Below, piece by piece: positions 1-5,127 of a DNA stretch of 5,127 nucleotides; positions within the stretch are counted from its first letter, which is position 1; each line of letters begins with the position of its first letter. Origin of the DNA: Gammaproteobacteria bacterium (GTDB taxonomy: Bacteria > Pseudomonadota > Gammaproteobacteria > Eutrophobiales > Eutrophobiaceae); contig JAAXHV010000070.1 of assembly GCA_012270695.1 (NCBI GenBank), forward strand, positions 1 to 5,127, in the 5' to 3' direction. The notes under the pieces are model-generated. The model was not told the origin of the DNA and did no database searches. It saw only the letters and a program-made list of their open reading frames with translations. The position numbers were made by a program, and so were the translations under genes.

Positions 1-71
1 TCCATGCAACGGATGATAAAATCGCCTGCGGAACGGACTGCGCGGATTCCCATATTCAACATAGGGTGCAT
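1..71 (-). CDS. suhB: SuhB, inositol-1-monophosphatase family protein (N-terminal fragment, cut by window edge)
   Basis: Reading the minus strand from the ATG at 71-69 gives 23 complete codons beginning MHPMLNMGIRAVRSAG, which matches the conserved start of SuhB (MHPMLNIAVRAARKAG in E. coli, from memory). The rest of the gene lies outside the window, so no catalytic metal-binding motif can be checked. SuhB is a Mg-dependent inositol monophosphatase family protein that in E. coli also acts in rRNA transcription antitermination complexes and RNA quality control. An AGGA ribosome binding site (minus strand, 83-80) lies 8 bases before the ATG, supporting this start. The gene is divergent from trmJ, the same arrangement as in E. 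coli, which strengthens the call. Only the N-terminus is seen, but sequence and context agree. Confidence 0.85.
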   Translation of the reverse strand, partial: MHPMLNMGIRAVRSAGDFIIRCM

Positions 72-90
72 TTTAGTTTTCCTGCGGAAA

Positions 91-115
91 AATTAAGAAT
101 TAGGAATTAGGAATG
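91..115 (+). repeat. Heptad array A: left arm of outer inverted repeat
   Basis: Three consecutive 7-base units, AATTAAG, AATTAGG and AATTAGG, followed by AATG. The 25 bases are an exact reverse complement of 292-316. The block lies about 20 bases upstream of the suhB start codon, next to its ribosome binding site. The AT-rich heptads contrast with the GC-rich genes. Confidence 0.85.
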
Positions 116-123
116 GGAGGTAT

Positions 124-225
124 CGTGGCAAAGGGGTCAGGTCGCACATTGCACACACAGGTATGTCACAGACTCAAACCCATTGCTTTGGCATGTGCAA
201 TGTGCGACCTGGCCCCTTTGCCACG
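124..225. repeat. Long hairpin / REP-like imperfect palindrome
   Basis: Bases 124-155 pair with 194-225: 32 positions with a single T/G mismatch (137 with 212), which would be a G-U wobble in RNA. The loop is 156-193 (38 bases). The arms contain AAAGGGGTCAGGTCGCAC on the left and its near-complement on the right. Palindromes of this kind occur as dispersed elements in proteobacteria, sometimes near REP-associated (IS200-like) tyrosine transposases. That link is from memory, and no transposase lies in the window. It could form a cruciform in DNA or a very stable hairpin in a transcript. It lacks a trailing U-run on either strand, so it is not a standard intrinsic terminator. Confidence 0.75.
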
Positions 226-291
226 CGTGCCTTAATCCAGCTTCCGTAAAACCTGCAACTCATAGTAAACTGTCGCCGCAGGCAACACATT

Positions 292-330
292 CATTCCTAA
301 TTCCTAATTCTTAATTCGTAATTCGTAATT
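292..330 (-). repeat. Heptad array B: right arm of outer inverted repeat, next to trmJ start
   Basis: Read on the minus strand from 330, this is AATTACG twice, AATTAAG once and AATTAGG twice, then AAT and one more matching base: five heptads in exact 7-base phase. Bases 292-316 are the perfect reverse complement of 91-115. The array ends 9 bases before the trmJ ATG and supplies an in-frame TAA (319-321), which blocks any longer ATG/GTG/TTG-initiated reading of trmJ except from 325 onward. Confidence 0.85.
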
Positions 331-339
331 GATTTTATC

Positions 340-1080
340 ATGCAGGTAAAAATTGTCCTGGTAAATGCGACACACCCGGGAAATATCGGCGCTGCGGCCC
401 GGGCCATGAAGACCATGGGCCTGGAGCAGCTTGCCCTGGTGTCCCCGCGACACTTTCCCAGCGCGGAGTGCACAGCCAGGGCTGCGGGCGCGGACGATAT
501 CCTGACCCGTGCAAGTGTGTTTTCCAGCCTTGAAGATGCGCTGGCGGACTGCGAACTGGTGTTCGGGACGAGCGCTCGCGCAAGGAGCATCGCCTGGCCC
601 GAGGTAACGCCTGAAGCCGCGGCAGCGCAGATTATCGACCGTATCGACGCCGGTTCCGGCGTGGCCGTCCTGTTCGGCCGTGAGAGTTCCGGCCTGTCCA
701 ATGAACAACTGGAAATCTGCCACGCCATGATCCGCATACCGACCAATGCGGATTTTTCCTCCCTGAATATCGCTCAAGCGGTGCAGATCATCTGCTATGA
801 AATCAGCAAACAACATCTTGCCCGGAAAGCAACCTCAACTGCGCCCAATGATCCGGAATCCCTGACGACAGTCGCACAGATGGAACACCTCTATGAGCAT
901 TTCCGGCAAACGCTTACCGACATCGGTTATCTCGACCCGGAGAAACCGCGCCGCCTGATGCGCCGCATCAGACGCCTGTTCAACCGCGCCCGGCTGGACA
1001 GCAACGAATATAATATCCTGCGCGGCATCCTGACCGCGGCCCGTAACGCCGCGAGATCAGTTAAGGAAACCTCTGATTAA
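340..1080 (+). CDS. trmJ: TrmJ, tRNA (cytidine/uridine-2'-O-)-methyltransferase
   Basis: A 246-residue SPOUT-class methyltransferase, the same length as E. coli TrmJ, which uses S-adenosylmethionine to 2'-O-methylate nucleotide 32 in the anticodon loop of tRNAs. Visible family motifs are the N-terminal NIGAAARAMKTMGL (15-28), whose Arg21 aligns with E. coli catalytic Arg23; LFGRESSGLSNEQL (111-124), part of the SAM-binding trefoil knot; and SSLNIAQAVQ (140-149). The C-terminal extension, with RLMRRIRRLFNRARLD (205-220) and NILRGIL, is typical of TrmJ and separates it from TrmL/TrmH relatives. The protein is cytoplasmic. An in-frame stop at 319-321 and the match of MQVKIVLVNATHPGN to the family start favour ATG 340. 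No Shine-Dalgarno sequence precedes it, since AT-rich heptad repeats fill the leader. It is divergent from suhB. The iscR or cysE genes that often follow trmJ are absent; prpD comes next after a 260-base gap. Confidence 0.95.
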   Translation: MQVKIVLVNATHPGNIGAAARAMKTMGLEQLALVSPRHFPSAECTARAAGADDILTRASVFSSLEDALADCELVFGTSARARSIAWPEVTPEAAAAQIIDRIDAGSGVAVLFGRESSGLSNEQLEICHAMIRIPTNADFSSLNIAQAVQIICYEISKQHLARKATSTAPNDPESLTTVAQMEHLYEHFRQTLTDIGYLDPEKPRRLMRRIRRLFNRARLDSNEYNILRGILTAARNAARSVKETSD

Positions 1081-1093
1081 GTCAGAGGTTCCT
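1064..1093 (+). terminator. Hairpin across the trmJ stop codon (possible 3' end / attenuator)
   Basis: Bases 1064-1076 pair with 1082-1093: a 12-bp stem with one bulged A and a 5-base loop containing the TAA stop. It is followed by AAAAATTAGG rather than a U-run, so it does not meet the usual rule for an intrinsic terminator. It may protect or define the trmJ 3' end. The distal arm also takes part in a second palindrome (1089-1105, TTCCTAA/TTAGGAA), so the two structures are mutually exclusive. Confidence 0.35.
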
Positions 1094-1096
1094 AAA

Positions 1097-1128
1097 AATT
1101 AGGAATTAAAAATTACGAATTAGGAATT
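1097..1128 (+). repeat. Heptad array C downstream of trmJ
   Basis: Four 7-base units, AATTAGG, AATTAAA, AATTACG and AATTAGG, then AATT. These are the same unit types as at 91-115 and, in opposite orientation, 292-330. Together with array B it brackets trmJ as an imperfect inverted pair. It begins 17 bases after the trmJ stop codon. Confidence 0.8.
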
Positions 1129-1170
1129 GATCATTCTTGCGACCCCCGTTCCTGATTCTCGTCTAATTCG

Positions 1171-1212
1171 GGACACTCATAGATTTTCTCAAGCTGTAAT
1201 TTATGGGTGTCC
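1171..1212. repeat. Imperfect inverted repeat upstream of prpD
   Basis: GGACACTCATA (1171-1181) is matched by TATGGGTGTCC (1202-1212): 11 pairs with one G-T mismatch and a 20-base loop. The flanks (ATTCG before, CGATTT after) continue the complementarity with small bulges. It could be a dispersed REP-like element, an operator or a leader hairpin. Nothing in the sequence decides between these. Confidence 0.5.
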
Positions 1213-1247
1213 TCGATTTGCGTACTCGATTTGCGCTGGATTTGCTG
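1212..1247 (+). repeat. Short direct repeats CTCGATTTGCG
   Basis: Two exact 11-base copies lie at 1212-1222 and 1225-1235 (13-base period), followed directly by a degenerate third copy, CTGGATTTGCTG (1236-1247). They lie about 40-75 bases upstream of the candidate -35 box of prpD, a position where an activator could bind. They may equally be local duplication or the edge of the adjacent inverted repeat. No known regulator motif is recognised. Confidence 0.5.
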
Positions 1248-1285
1248 CGTCCCTGGGCAGAGGAGGCCAGCTGGACGGCAGGGTT

Positions 1286-1314
1286 TTGCCGGATGATTAA
1301 TAAGCGATTAAACT
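1286..1314 (+). promoter_or_regulatory. Candidate sigma70-type promoter for prpD-ppdK
   Basis: TTGCCG (1286-1291) and TAAACT (1309-1314) each match four of six consensus bases and are separated by the optimal 17 bases. Transcription would start near 1321, giving a leader of about 20 bases that includes the prpD ribosome binding site. This is pattern matching only. Many prp operons use sigma54 and PrpR, but I see no clear GG-N10-GC sigma54 element here. Confidence 0.35.
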
Positions 1315-1326
1315 AACAAAAACTTT

Positions 1327-1332
1327 AAGGAG
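1327..1332 (+). promoter_or_regulatory. Strong ribosome binding site of prpD
   Basis: AAGGAG ends 8 bases before the ATG at 1341. This near-perfect Shine-Dalgarno sequence selects that start over the in-frame ATG at 1350. It contrasts with trmJ, which has none. Confidence 0.85.
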
Positions 1333-1340
1333 ACACTGAT

Positions 1341-2801
1341 ATGTCGAACATGGGCATACGGGATGCCAGAAGACCTCCGGCCGATGCGCTGTTACAGGAT
1401 ATCGCCGATTATGTATTAAGCGGCGAGGCGACTAGCGAGGAGGCGCGCAATACCGCATTTTACTGCCTGCTGGATACACTGGCCTGCGGCATGATGGCCT
1501 TGAAATTCCCGGCCTGCGTCAAATTGCTGGGGCCGGTGGTGGCCGGGGCCGAAATGCCGACTGGCGCGCGGGTGCCGGGCACCCACTACCGGCTGGACCC
1601 GGTGCAGGCAGCATTCAACATCGGCGCCATGGTGCGCTGGCTGGACTTCAATGACACCTGGCTGGCGGCCGAGTGGGGGCATCCGTCCGACAACCTGGGC
1701 GGCATCCTTGCGGTCGCCGACTATCTCAGTCTGAAAAATATCGCCGCAGGGCAAGACCCGCTGAATGTAGCGGACGTCCTGGATGCCATGATCCGCGCCC
1801 ATGAGATCCAGGGCGTGCTCGCACTGAAAAACAGTTTTAACCGTGTCGGCCTGGACCACGTCCTGCTAGTGCGTATCGCCAGCAGCGCGGTTGTCACGGG
1901 AATGCTGGGCGGCAACCGGGAGCAGGTCATCAATGCCGTCTCCAATGCCTGGATCGACGGCGGCGCGTTGCGCACCTACCGCCATGCGCCCAATACCGGC
2001 TCAAGGAAAAGCTGGGCGGCGGGGGATGCGACCAGCCGGGCCGTGCGCCATGCCCTGATCGCGCTGACCGGCGAGATGGGTTACCCGTCCGCGCTGAGCG
2101 CCGACCACTGGGGCTTCCAGGACGTGTTGTTTGGCGGCAACGAGGTGATCGCGGAACGCCCGTTCGGCTGTTACGTGATGGAAAACGTCCTGTTCAAGAT
2201 CTCGTTTCCTGCAGAATTCCATGCCCAGACCGCGGTGGAAGCAGCCTTGTCGTTACACGGGCAGGTCAAAGATCGGCTGGATGAAATCGACAAGGTAATC
2301 ATAGAAACACAGGAGGCCGGAATGCGCATAATAGATAAGACCGGTCCCCTGGATAATCCAGCGGACCGCGACCACTGCATTCAATATATGACTGCAGTCC
2401 CGTTGATCTTCGGGCGTCTGAACGCAGGAGACTACGAGGATGACGTGGCCGCCGACTCCCGTATCGACGCGCTCAGGGACAAGATGCAGGTAACGGAAAA
2501 TCGCCGGTTCACCGCCGACTACCATGACCCGGATAAACGCGCCATCGGTAATTCGGTGCAGGTCTTTTTCCATGACGGGTCCAGGACGGACAGGATCGTT
2601 GTCAATTATCCAATCGGCCACCGGCGCCGGCGCAGCGAGGGCATTCCCCTGTTACTGGAAAAATTCAACAATGCCGTAACCGATCATTTCCCCGCAGCCC
2701 GGAAAGACGCCATCCTTGCGGCCTGTGCCAGCCGGTCAACGCTGGAAACCACGCCCGTCAACGCCTTCATGGATCTGTGGACCGAGCAGGAGATGTCATG
2801 A
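1341..2801 (+). CDS. prpD: PrpD, 2-methylcitrate dehydratase (MmgE/PrpD family)
   Basis: A full-length 486-residue member of the true PrpD group (E. coli PrpD is 483). It dehydrates 2-methylcitrate to 2-methyl-cis-aconitate in the methylcitrate cycle of propionate breakdown, without an iron-sulfur cluster. Conserved blocks appear in order: YCLLDTLACG (41-50), DPVQAAFNIGAM (86-97), WLDFNDTWLAAEWGHPSDN (100-118), NSFNRVGLDHVLL (164-176), RTYRHAPNTGSRKSWAAGDA (211-230), FKISFPAEFHAQTAVEAA (285-302), NPADRDHCIQYM (339-350), YHDPDKRAIGNS (394-405) and YPIGHRRRR (423-431). This conservation separates it from broader MmgE relatives such as cis-aconitate decarboxylase. The protein should be cytoplasmic. 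Its stop overlaps the ppdK start by four bases (ATGA), so the two are probably cotranscribed and translationally coupled. prpB and prpC are not adjacent in this window. E. coli PrpD also has weak activity on citrate/aconitate, so a side role there is possible. Confidence 0.95.
   Translation: MSNMGIRDARRPPADALLQDIADYVLSGEATSEEARNTAFYCLLDTLACGMMALKFPACVKLLGPVVAGAEMPTGARVPGTHYRLDPVQAAFNIGAMVRWLDFNDTWLAAEWGHPSDNLGGILAVADYLSLKNIAAGQDPLNVADVLDAMIRAHEIQGVLALKNSFNRVGLDHVLLVRIASSAVVTGMLGGNREQVINAVSNAWIDGGALRTYRHAPNTGSRKSWAAGDATSRAVRHALIALTGEMGYPSALSADHWGFQDVLFGGNEVIAERPFGCYVMENVLFKISFPAEFHAQTAVEAALSLHGQVKDRLDEIDKVIIETQEAGMRIIDKTGPLDNPADRDHCIQYMTAVPLIFGRLNAGDYEDDVAADSRIDALRDKMQVTENRRFTADYHDPDKRAIGNSVQVFFHDGSRTDRIVVNYPIGHRRRRSEGIPLLLEKFNNAVTDHFPAARKDAILAACASRSTLETTPVNAFMDLWTEQEMS
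2788..2792 (+). promoter_or_regulatory. Ribosome binding site of ppdK inside the prpD 3' end
   Basis: AGGAG lies 5 bases before the ATG at 2798, within the last codons of prpD. Together with the ATGA overlap it supports translational coupling and fixes the ppdK start. Confidence 0.75.
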
Positions 2802-5127
2802 CCGGCAAGTTAAACAGCGTAAAGCGCACCTACTACTTCGGCAGCCAATTATCCGAAGGCAGCAGGAATGACGTTAATTTACTTGGCGGTAAAGGCGCCA
2901 ACCTGGCTGAAATGACCAGCATAGGCCTGCCTGTCCCGCCGGGTTTCACCATTACCACCACCACATGCGCCGAGTATTACCAGAACAACGGCAAATTCCC
3001 GAAGGGGTTGCAGAGCAGCATCAGGTTGAACATGAGCCGGCTGGAGAAGGAAACGGGCAAGCGCTTCGGTGACGATGACAACCCGTTACTGGTCTCCGTG
3101 AGGAGCGGCGCCGCAGTCAGTATGCCGGGCATGCTGGACACGATCCTGAACCTGGGTCTGACGGACCAATCCGTTGCCGGACTTGGCCGGCAAACGGGTA
3201 ACAGGCGCTTCGCGCTGGATGCCTACCGGCGCCTGATCAACATGTTCGGCAACGTGGTTATGGGGGTCGAGCATGAACATTTCGAGGATGTTTTCACCCG
3301 GATCAAGCAGCAATACGGCGTCACCGAAGATGCCGACTTAAACGAGGAGGGCCTGGAAAGGCTGATCGCCGCCTATAAGAAGGTCTACAAACAACAAAGC
3401 GGCGAAACCTTCCCCCAGACGCCCCATGAACAACTTGAGAAAGCCGTTGAAGCCGTGTTCCAGAGCTGGAACACCCCCCGGGCGCAAACGTACCGCAAGA
3501 TAAACAACATCCGCGGAATCATCGGTACCGCGGCCAATATCCAGTCCATGGTGTTCGGTAACATGGGCAACGATTCCGGCACCGGCGTCGCCTTTACCCG
3601 GGATCCGACCACGGGGAAAAATCAGATTTACGGGGAATTCCTGATCAATGCCCAGGGAGAAGACGTGGTCGCAGGCATACGCACCCCGCAACCGGTGGCA
3701 AAGATGAAAAGATGGCGTCCGGAGATCTATGAACAACTGCTCATGGTGAAACGTATCCTGGAAACCCATTACAAGGATATGCAGGACATCGAATTTACTA
3801 TCGAAAAAAGCGTGTTGTACATGTTGCAGACCCGTACCGGGAAACGGACGGGCGCGGCTGCGGTAAAAATAACGGTGGATATGGTCAAGGAAAACCTGAT
3901 CAACCAGAAAGATGCGCTGTTGCGCGTACCCGCCAACGACCTGAACCAGGTATTGCTGCCTTCCTTTGATCACAGGGCAAAACGGGACGTGCTGACTACG
4001 GGCCTGCCGGCATCGCCCGGGGCTGCGTCGGGTTATCCTGTTTTCACTGCCGATGAGGCGGTGGAACAGAGTGAAAACGGGCTGCCGGTCATACTCGTAA
4101 GGCGCGAAACCAGCCCCGAGGATATCCACGGCATGCACGTGGCCGAGGCCATATTGACCTCCACAGGCGGTTCAACCAGTCACGCGGCCGTCGTCGCGCG
4201 CGGCTGGGGGAAATGCTGCGTAACCGGCGCCAGTGAACTGATCATCGACAGCAGGCGCAGGACCCTGACAATCAGGGACAAAATTATCACACCGGCGGAT
4301 ATCATCAGCATCGACGGCAGCAACGGTGAAATCATGCTGGGCGACGTGCCCAAGCAACCACCCACCTTCACAAGTGAATTCAAAACGCTGATGGCCTGGG
4401 CCGACAAGACGCGCAAACTGGTGATACGCACCAATGCCGATACCCCCATGGACGCGGCCATGGCCCTGGAGTTCGGCGCCGAAGGGATCGGGCTGTGCCG
4501 GACCGAGCACATGTTCTTCGGGGATAATCGCATCGCCGCAATGCGTGAGATGATCCTCGCCGAAACCGAGACTGCACGGCGCACGGCCCTGAAAAAACTG
4601 TTGCCTTTCCAGCGCCGGGACTTCGAGGGGATTTTCAGCACCATGCGCGGCCTGCCGGTCACGATACGGTTGCTGGACCCGCCGTTGCATGAATTCCTGC
4701 CAGAGGAGGAAAAATTGCAGCGCCAACTGGCCCGCAGCATGAAGGTAAGTGTCAACAGGGTGATCCGTCGGGTCAACCAGTTGCACGAGGTCAACCCCAT
4801 GTTGGGACACCGGGGTTGCCGCTTGACCGTGACCTACCCGGAGATCCTGGAAATGCAGGTAACCGCCATCGTCGAGGCTACCATCAACTGCAGGAGAAAA
4901 CGCATCAATGCGCAACCTGAGATCATGATCCCGCTGGTAGGACTGGAGAGTGAGCTGTCCATGCTGAGAGGAAAAGTGGAGGAGATTATCACCCGGGTGA
5001 AACACAAGAAAAAGTTCACCGGCAAACTGGATATCCCCATCGGCACCATGATAGAGATCCCCCGAGCCGCAATTACCGCAGACGATATTGCCGTGCATGC
5101 CGACTTCTTCAGCTTCGGCACCAACGA
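2798..5127 (+). CDS. ppdK: PpdK, pyruvate phosphate dikinase (C-terminus beyond window)
   Basis: An open frame from ATG 2798 to the window edge gives 776 complete codons of an enzyme usually about 870-900 residues long. PPDK reversibly converts ATP, phosphate and pyruvate to AMP, pyrophosphate and phosphoenolpyruvate. The N-terminal ATP-grasp domain shows GGKGANLAEM (30-39, ATP-binding Lys32), SVRSGAAVSMPGMLDT with Arg102, GTAANIQSMVFGNMGNDSG (243-261), GEFLINAQGEDVVAG (279-293), and DIEFTIE plus LQTR with Glu332 and Gln344. The swivelling phosphohistidine domain begins near GLPASPGAASG (402-412) and carries TSHAAVVARG with catalytic His462 and Thr460, the residue phosphorylated by PPDK regulatory proteins in homologues. 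The C-terminal PEP/pyruvate barrel shows GLCRTEHMFF (Arg568), TIRLLDPPLHEFLP (Arg624), NPMLGHRGCRL and GTMIEIPRA (Glu753). The window stops at FSFGTN, just before the expected metal/substrate Asp, so the catalytic cysteine is unseen. The motif before His462 is GGSTSH where most family members have GGMTSH. PEP synthase is less likely: the N-terminal and phosphohistidine motifs are those of PPDK. It is cytoplasmic and coupled to prpD. Confidence 0.95.
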   Translation, partial: MTGKLNSVKRTYYFGSQLSEGSRNDVNLLGGKGANLAEMTSIGLPVPPGFTITTTTCAEYYQNNGKFPKGLQSSIRLNMSRLEKETGKRFGDDDNPLLVSVRSGAAVSMPGMLDTILNLGLTDQSVAGLGRQTGNRRFALDAYRRLINMFGNVVMGVEHEHFEDVFTRIKQQYGVTEDADLNEEGLERLIAAYKKVYKQQSGETFPQTPHEQLEKAVEAVFQSWNTPRAQTYRKINNIRGIIGTAANIQSMVFGNMGNDSGTGVAFTRDPTTGKNQIYGEFLINAQGEDVVAGIRTPQPVAKMKRWRPEIYEQLLMVKRILETHYKDMQDIEFTIEKSVLYMLQTRTGKRTGAAAVKITVDMVKENLINQKDALLRVPANDLNQVLLPSFDHRAKRDVLTTGLPASPGAASGYPVFTADEAVEQSENGLPVILVRRETSPEDIHGMHVAEAILTSTGGSTSHAAVVARGWGKCCVTGASELIIDSRRRTLTIRDKIITPADIISIDGSNGEIMLGDVPKQPPTFTSEFKTLMAWADKTRKLVIRTNADTPMDAAMALEFGAEGIGLCRTEHMFFGDNRIAAMREMILAETETARRTALKKLLPFQRRDFEGIFSTMRGLPVTIRLLDPPLHEFLPEEEKLQRQLARSMKVSVNRVIRRVNQLHEVNPMLGHRGCRLTVTYPEILEMQVTAIVEATINCRRKRINAQPEIMIPLVGLESELSMLRGKVEEIITRVKHKKKFTGKLDIPIGTMIEIPRAAITADDIAVHADFFSFGTN

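Larger units (their letters stand above)
72..339. other. Repeat-rich divergent intergenic region between suhB and trmJ
   Basis: This 268-base gap must hold the promoters of both suhB and trmJ, but much of it is inverted repeat (listed separately). Bases 72-90 are the suhB leader with its ribosome binding site. Bases 226-291 are unique sequence with no convincing ORF. CATAGT at 261-266 resembles a -10 hexamer but has no good -35 box 17 bases upstream, so I do not call a promoter. No tRNA or riboswitch is recognised. Confidence 0.6.
1129..1340 (+). other. trmJ-prpD intergenic region, prpD upstream side
   Basis: This gap holds, in order, the inverted repeat at 1171-1212, the tandem 11-mers at 1212-1247, a short palindrome CCAGCTGG (1267-1274), the candidate promoter and the prpD ribosome binding site. 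No ORF, tRNA or known riboswitch is recognised. The layout fits a regulated upstream region for the prpD-ppdK unit, but its regulator is not in the window. Confidence 0.45.

Noticed and set aside
124..225. Intrinsic terminator for suhB or trmJ
   Set aside because: It lies upstream of both genes, the loop is 38 bases, and no U-run follows the stem on either strand.
91..330. CRISPR array
   Set aside because: The repeated units are 7 bases long, contiguous and without unique spacers, and the long arms are inverted rather than direct.
304..816. Minus-strand open frames opposite trmJ (304-816, 297-746)
   Set aside because: Their ends run through the heptad repeat and their bodies are antisense to a well-conserved methyltransferase, so they are shadows.
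1416..2621. Minus-strand open frames opposite prpD
   Set aside because: prpD reads as a full-length family member on the plus strand. The antisense frames overlap each other and show no domain.
3338..4138. 266-codon open frame on the minus strand
   Set aside because: It is antisense to the ATP-grasp and linker part of ppdK, with no ribosome binding site or family motif seen.
4172..5098. 308-codon open frame on the minus strand
   Set aside because: It lies wholly within ppdK, whose plus-strand reading matches PPDK motifs throughout. The minus-strand product is low in recognisable motifs and is a codon-bias shadow.
2798..5127. Phosphoenolpyruvate synthase (PpsA) instead of PPDK
   Set aside because: The GGKGANLAEM start, the NIQSMVFGNMG block and the TSHAAVVARGWGKCCV motif are PPDK-type, and domain spacing follows PPDK numbering.

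Overview
The window reads as ordinary bacterial chromosome, most likely from a gammaproteobacterium or a close relative within Pseudomonadota. The main support is a divergent suhB/trmJ pair, an arrangement I associate with Gammaproteobacteria, and a PrpD that follows the E. coli PrpD sequence, as I remember it, almost end to end. Coding DNA is moderately GC-rich, while the intergenic DNA is AT-rich and full of repeats. Genus cannot be fixed from the sequence.

Layout. Bases 1-71 (minus strand) are the first 23 codons of suhB. Bases 72-339 separate suhB from trmJ and carry two nested inverted repeats: an outer 25-bp pair built of AATTAGG-type heptads (91-115/292-316) and an inner 32-bp pair (124-155/194-225). 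trmJ (340-1080, plus) encodes a full-length SPOUT tRNA 2'-O-methyltransferase. It has no visible Shine-Dalgarno sequence, because the heptad array runs to within 10 bases of its ATG. A hairpin spans its stop codon, and a third heptad array follows (1097-1128). Bases 1129-1340 hold an imperfect inverted repeat, a tandem 11-mer, a possible sigma70-type promoter and a strong ribosome binding site.

These lead into prpD (1341-2801), a full-length 2-methylcitrate dehydratase. Its stop codon overlaps by four bases (ATGA) the start of ppdK (2798 to beyond 5127), pyruvate phosphate dikinase. ppdK is cut by the window edge after 776 complete codons, so its last ~100 residues, with the expected catalytic cysteine, are not seen.

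How the genes may work together. suhB and trmJ are housekeeping RNA-related genes. prpD and ppdK look like one translationally coupled transcription unit. PrpD acts in the methylcitrate cycle, which turns propionyl-CoA plus oxaloacetate into pyruvate plus succinate; PPDK interconverts pyruvate and phosphoenolpyruvate. The pair could therefore link propionate (or odd-chain/branched carbon) use to gluconeogenesis, but prpB, prpC and a prp regulator are not in view. The most unusual material is the repeat-rich DNA that brackets trmJ on both sides, possibly non-autonomous mobile or REP-like elements at a synteny breakpoint. I see no clear evidence of an entirely new multi-gene system here.
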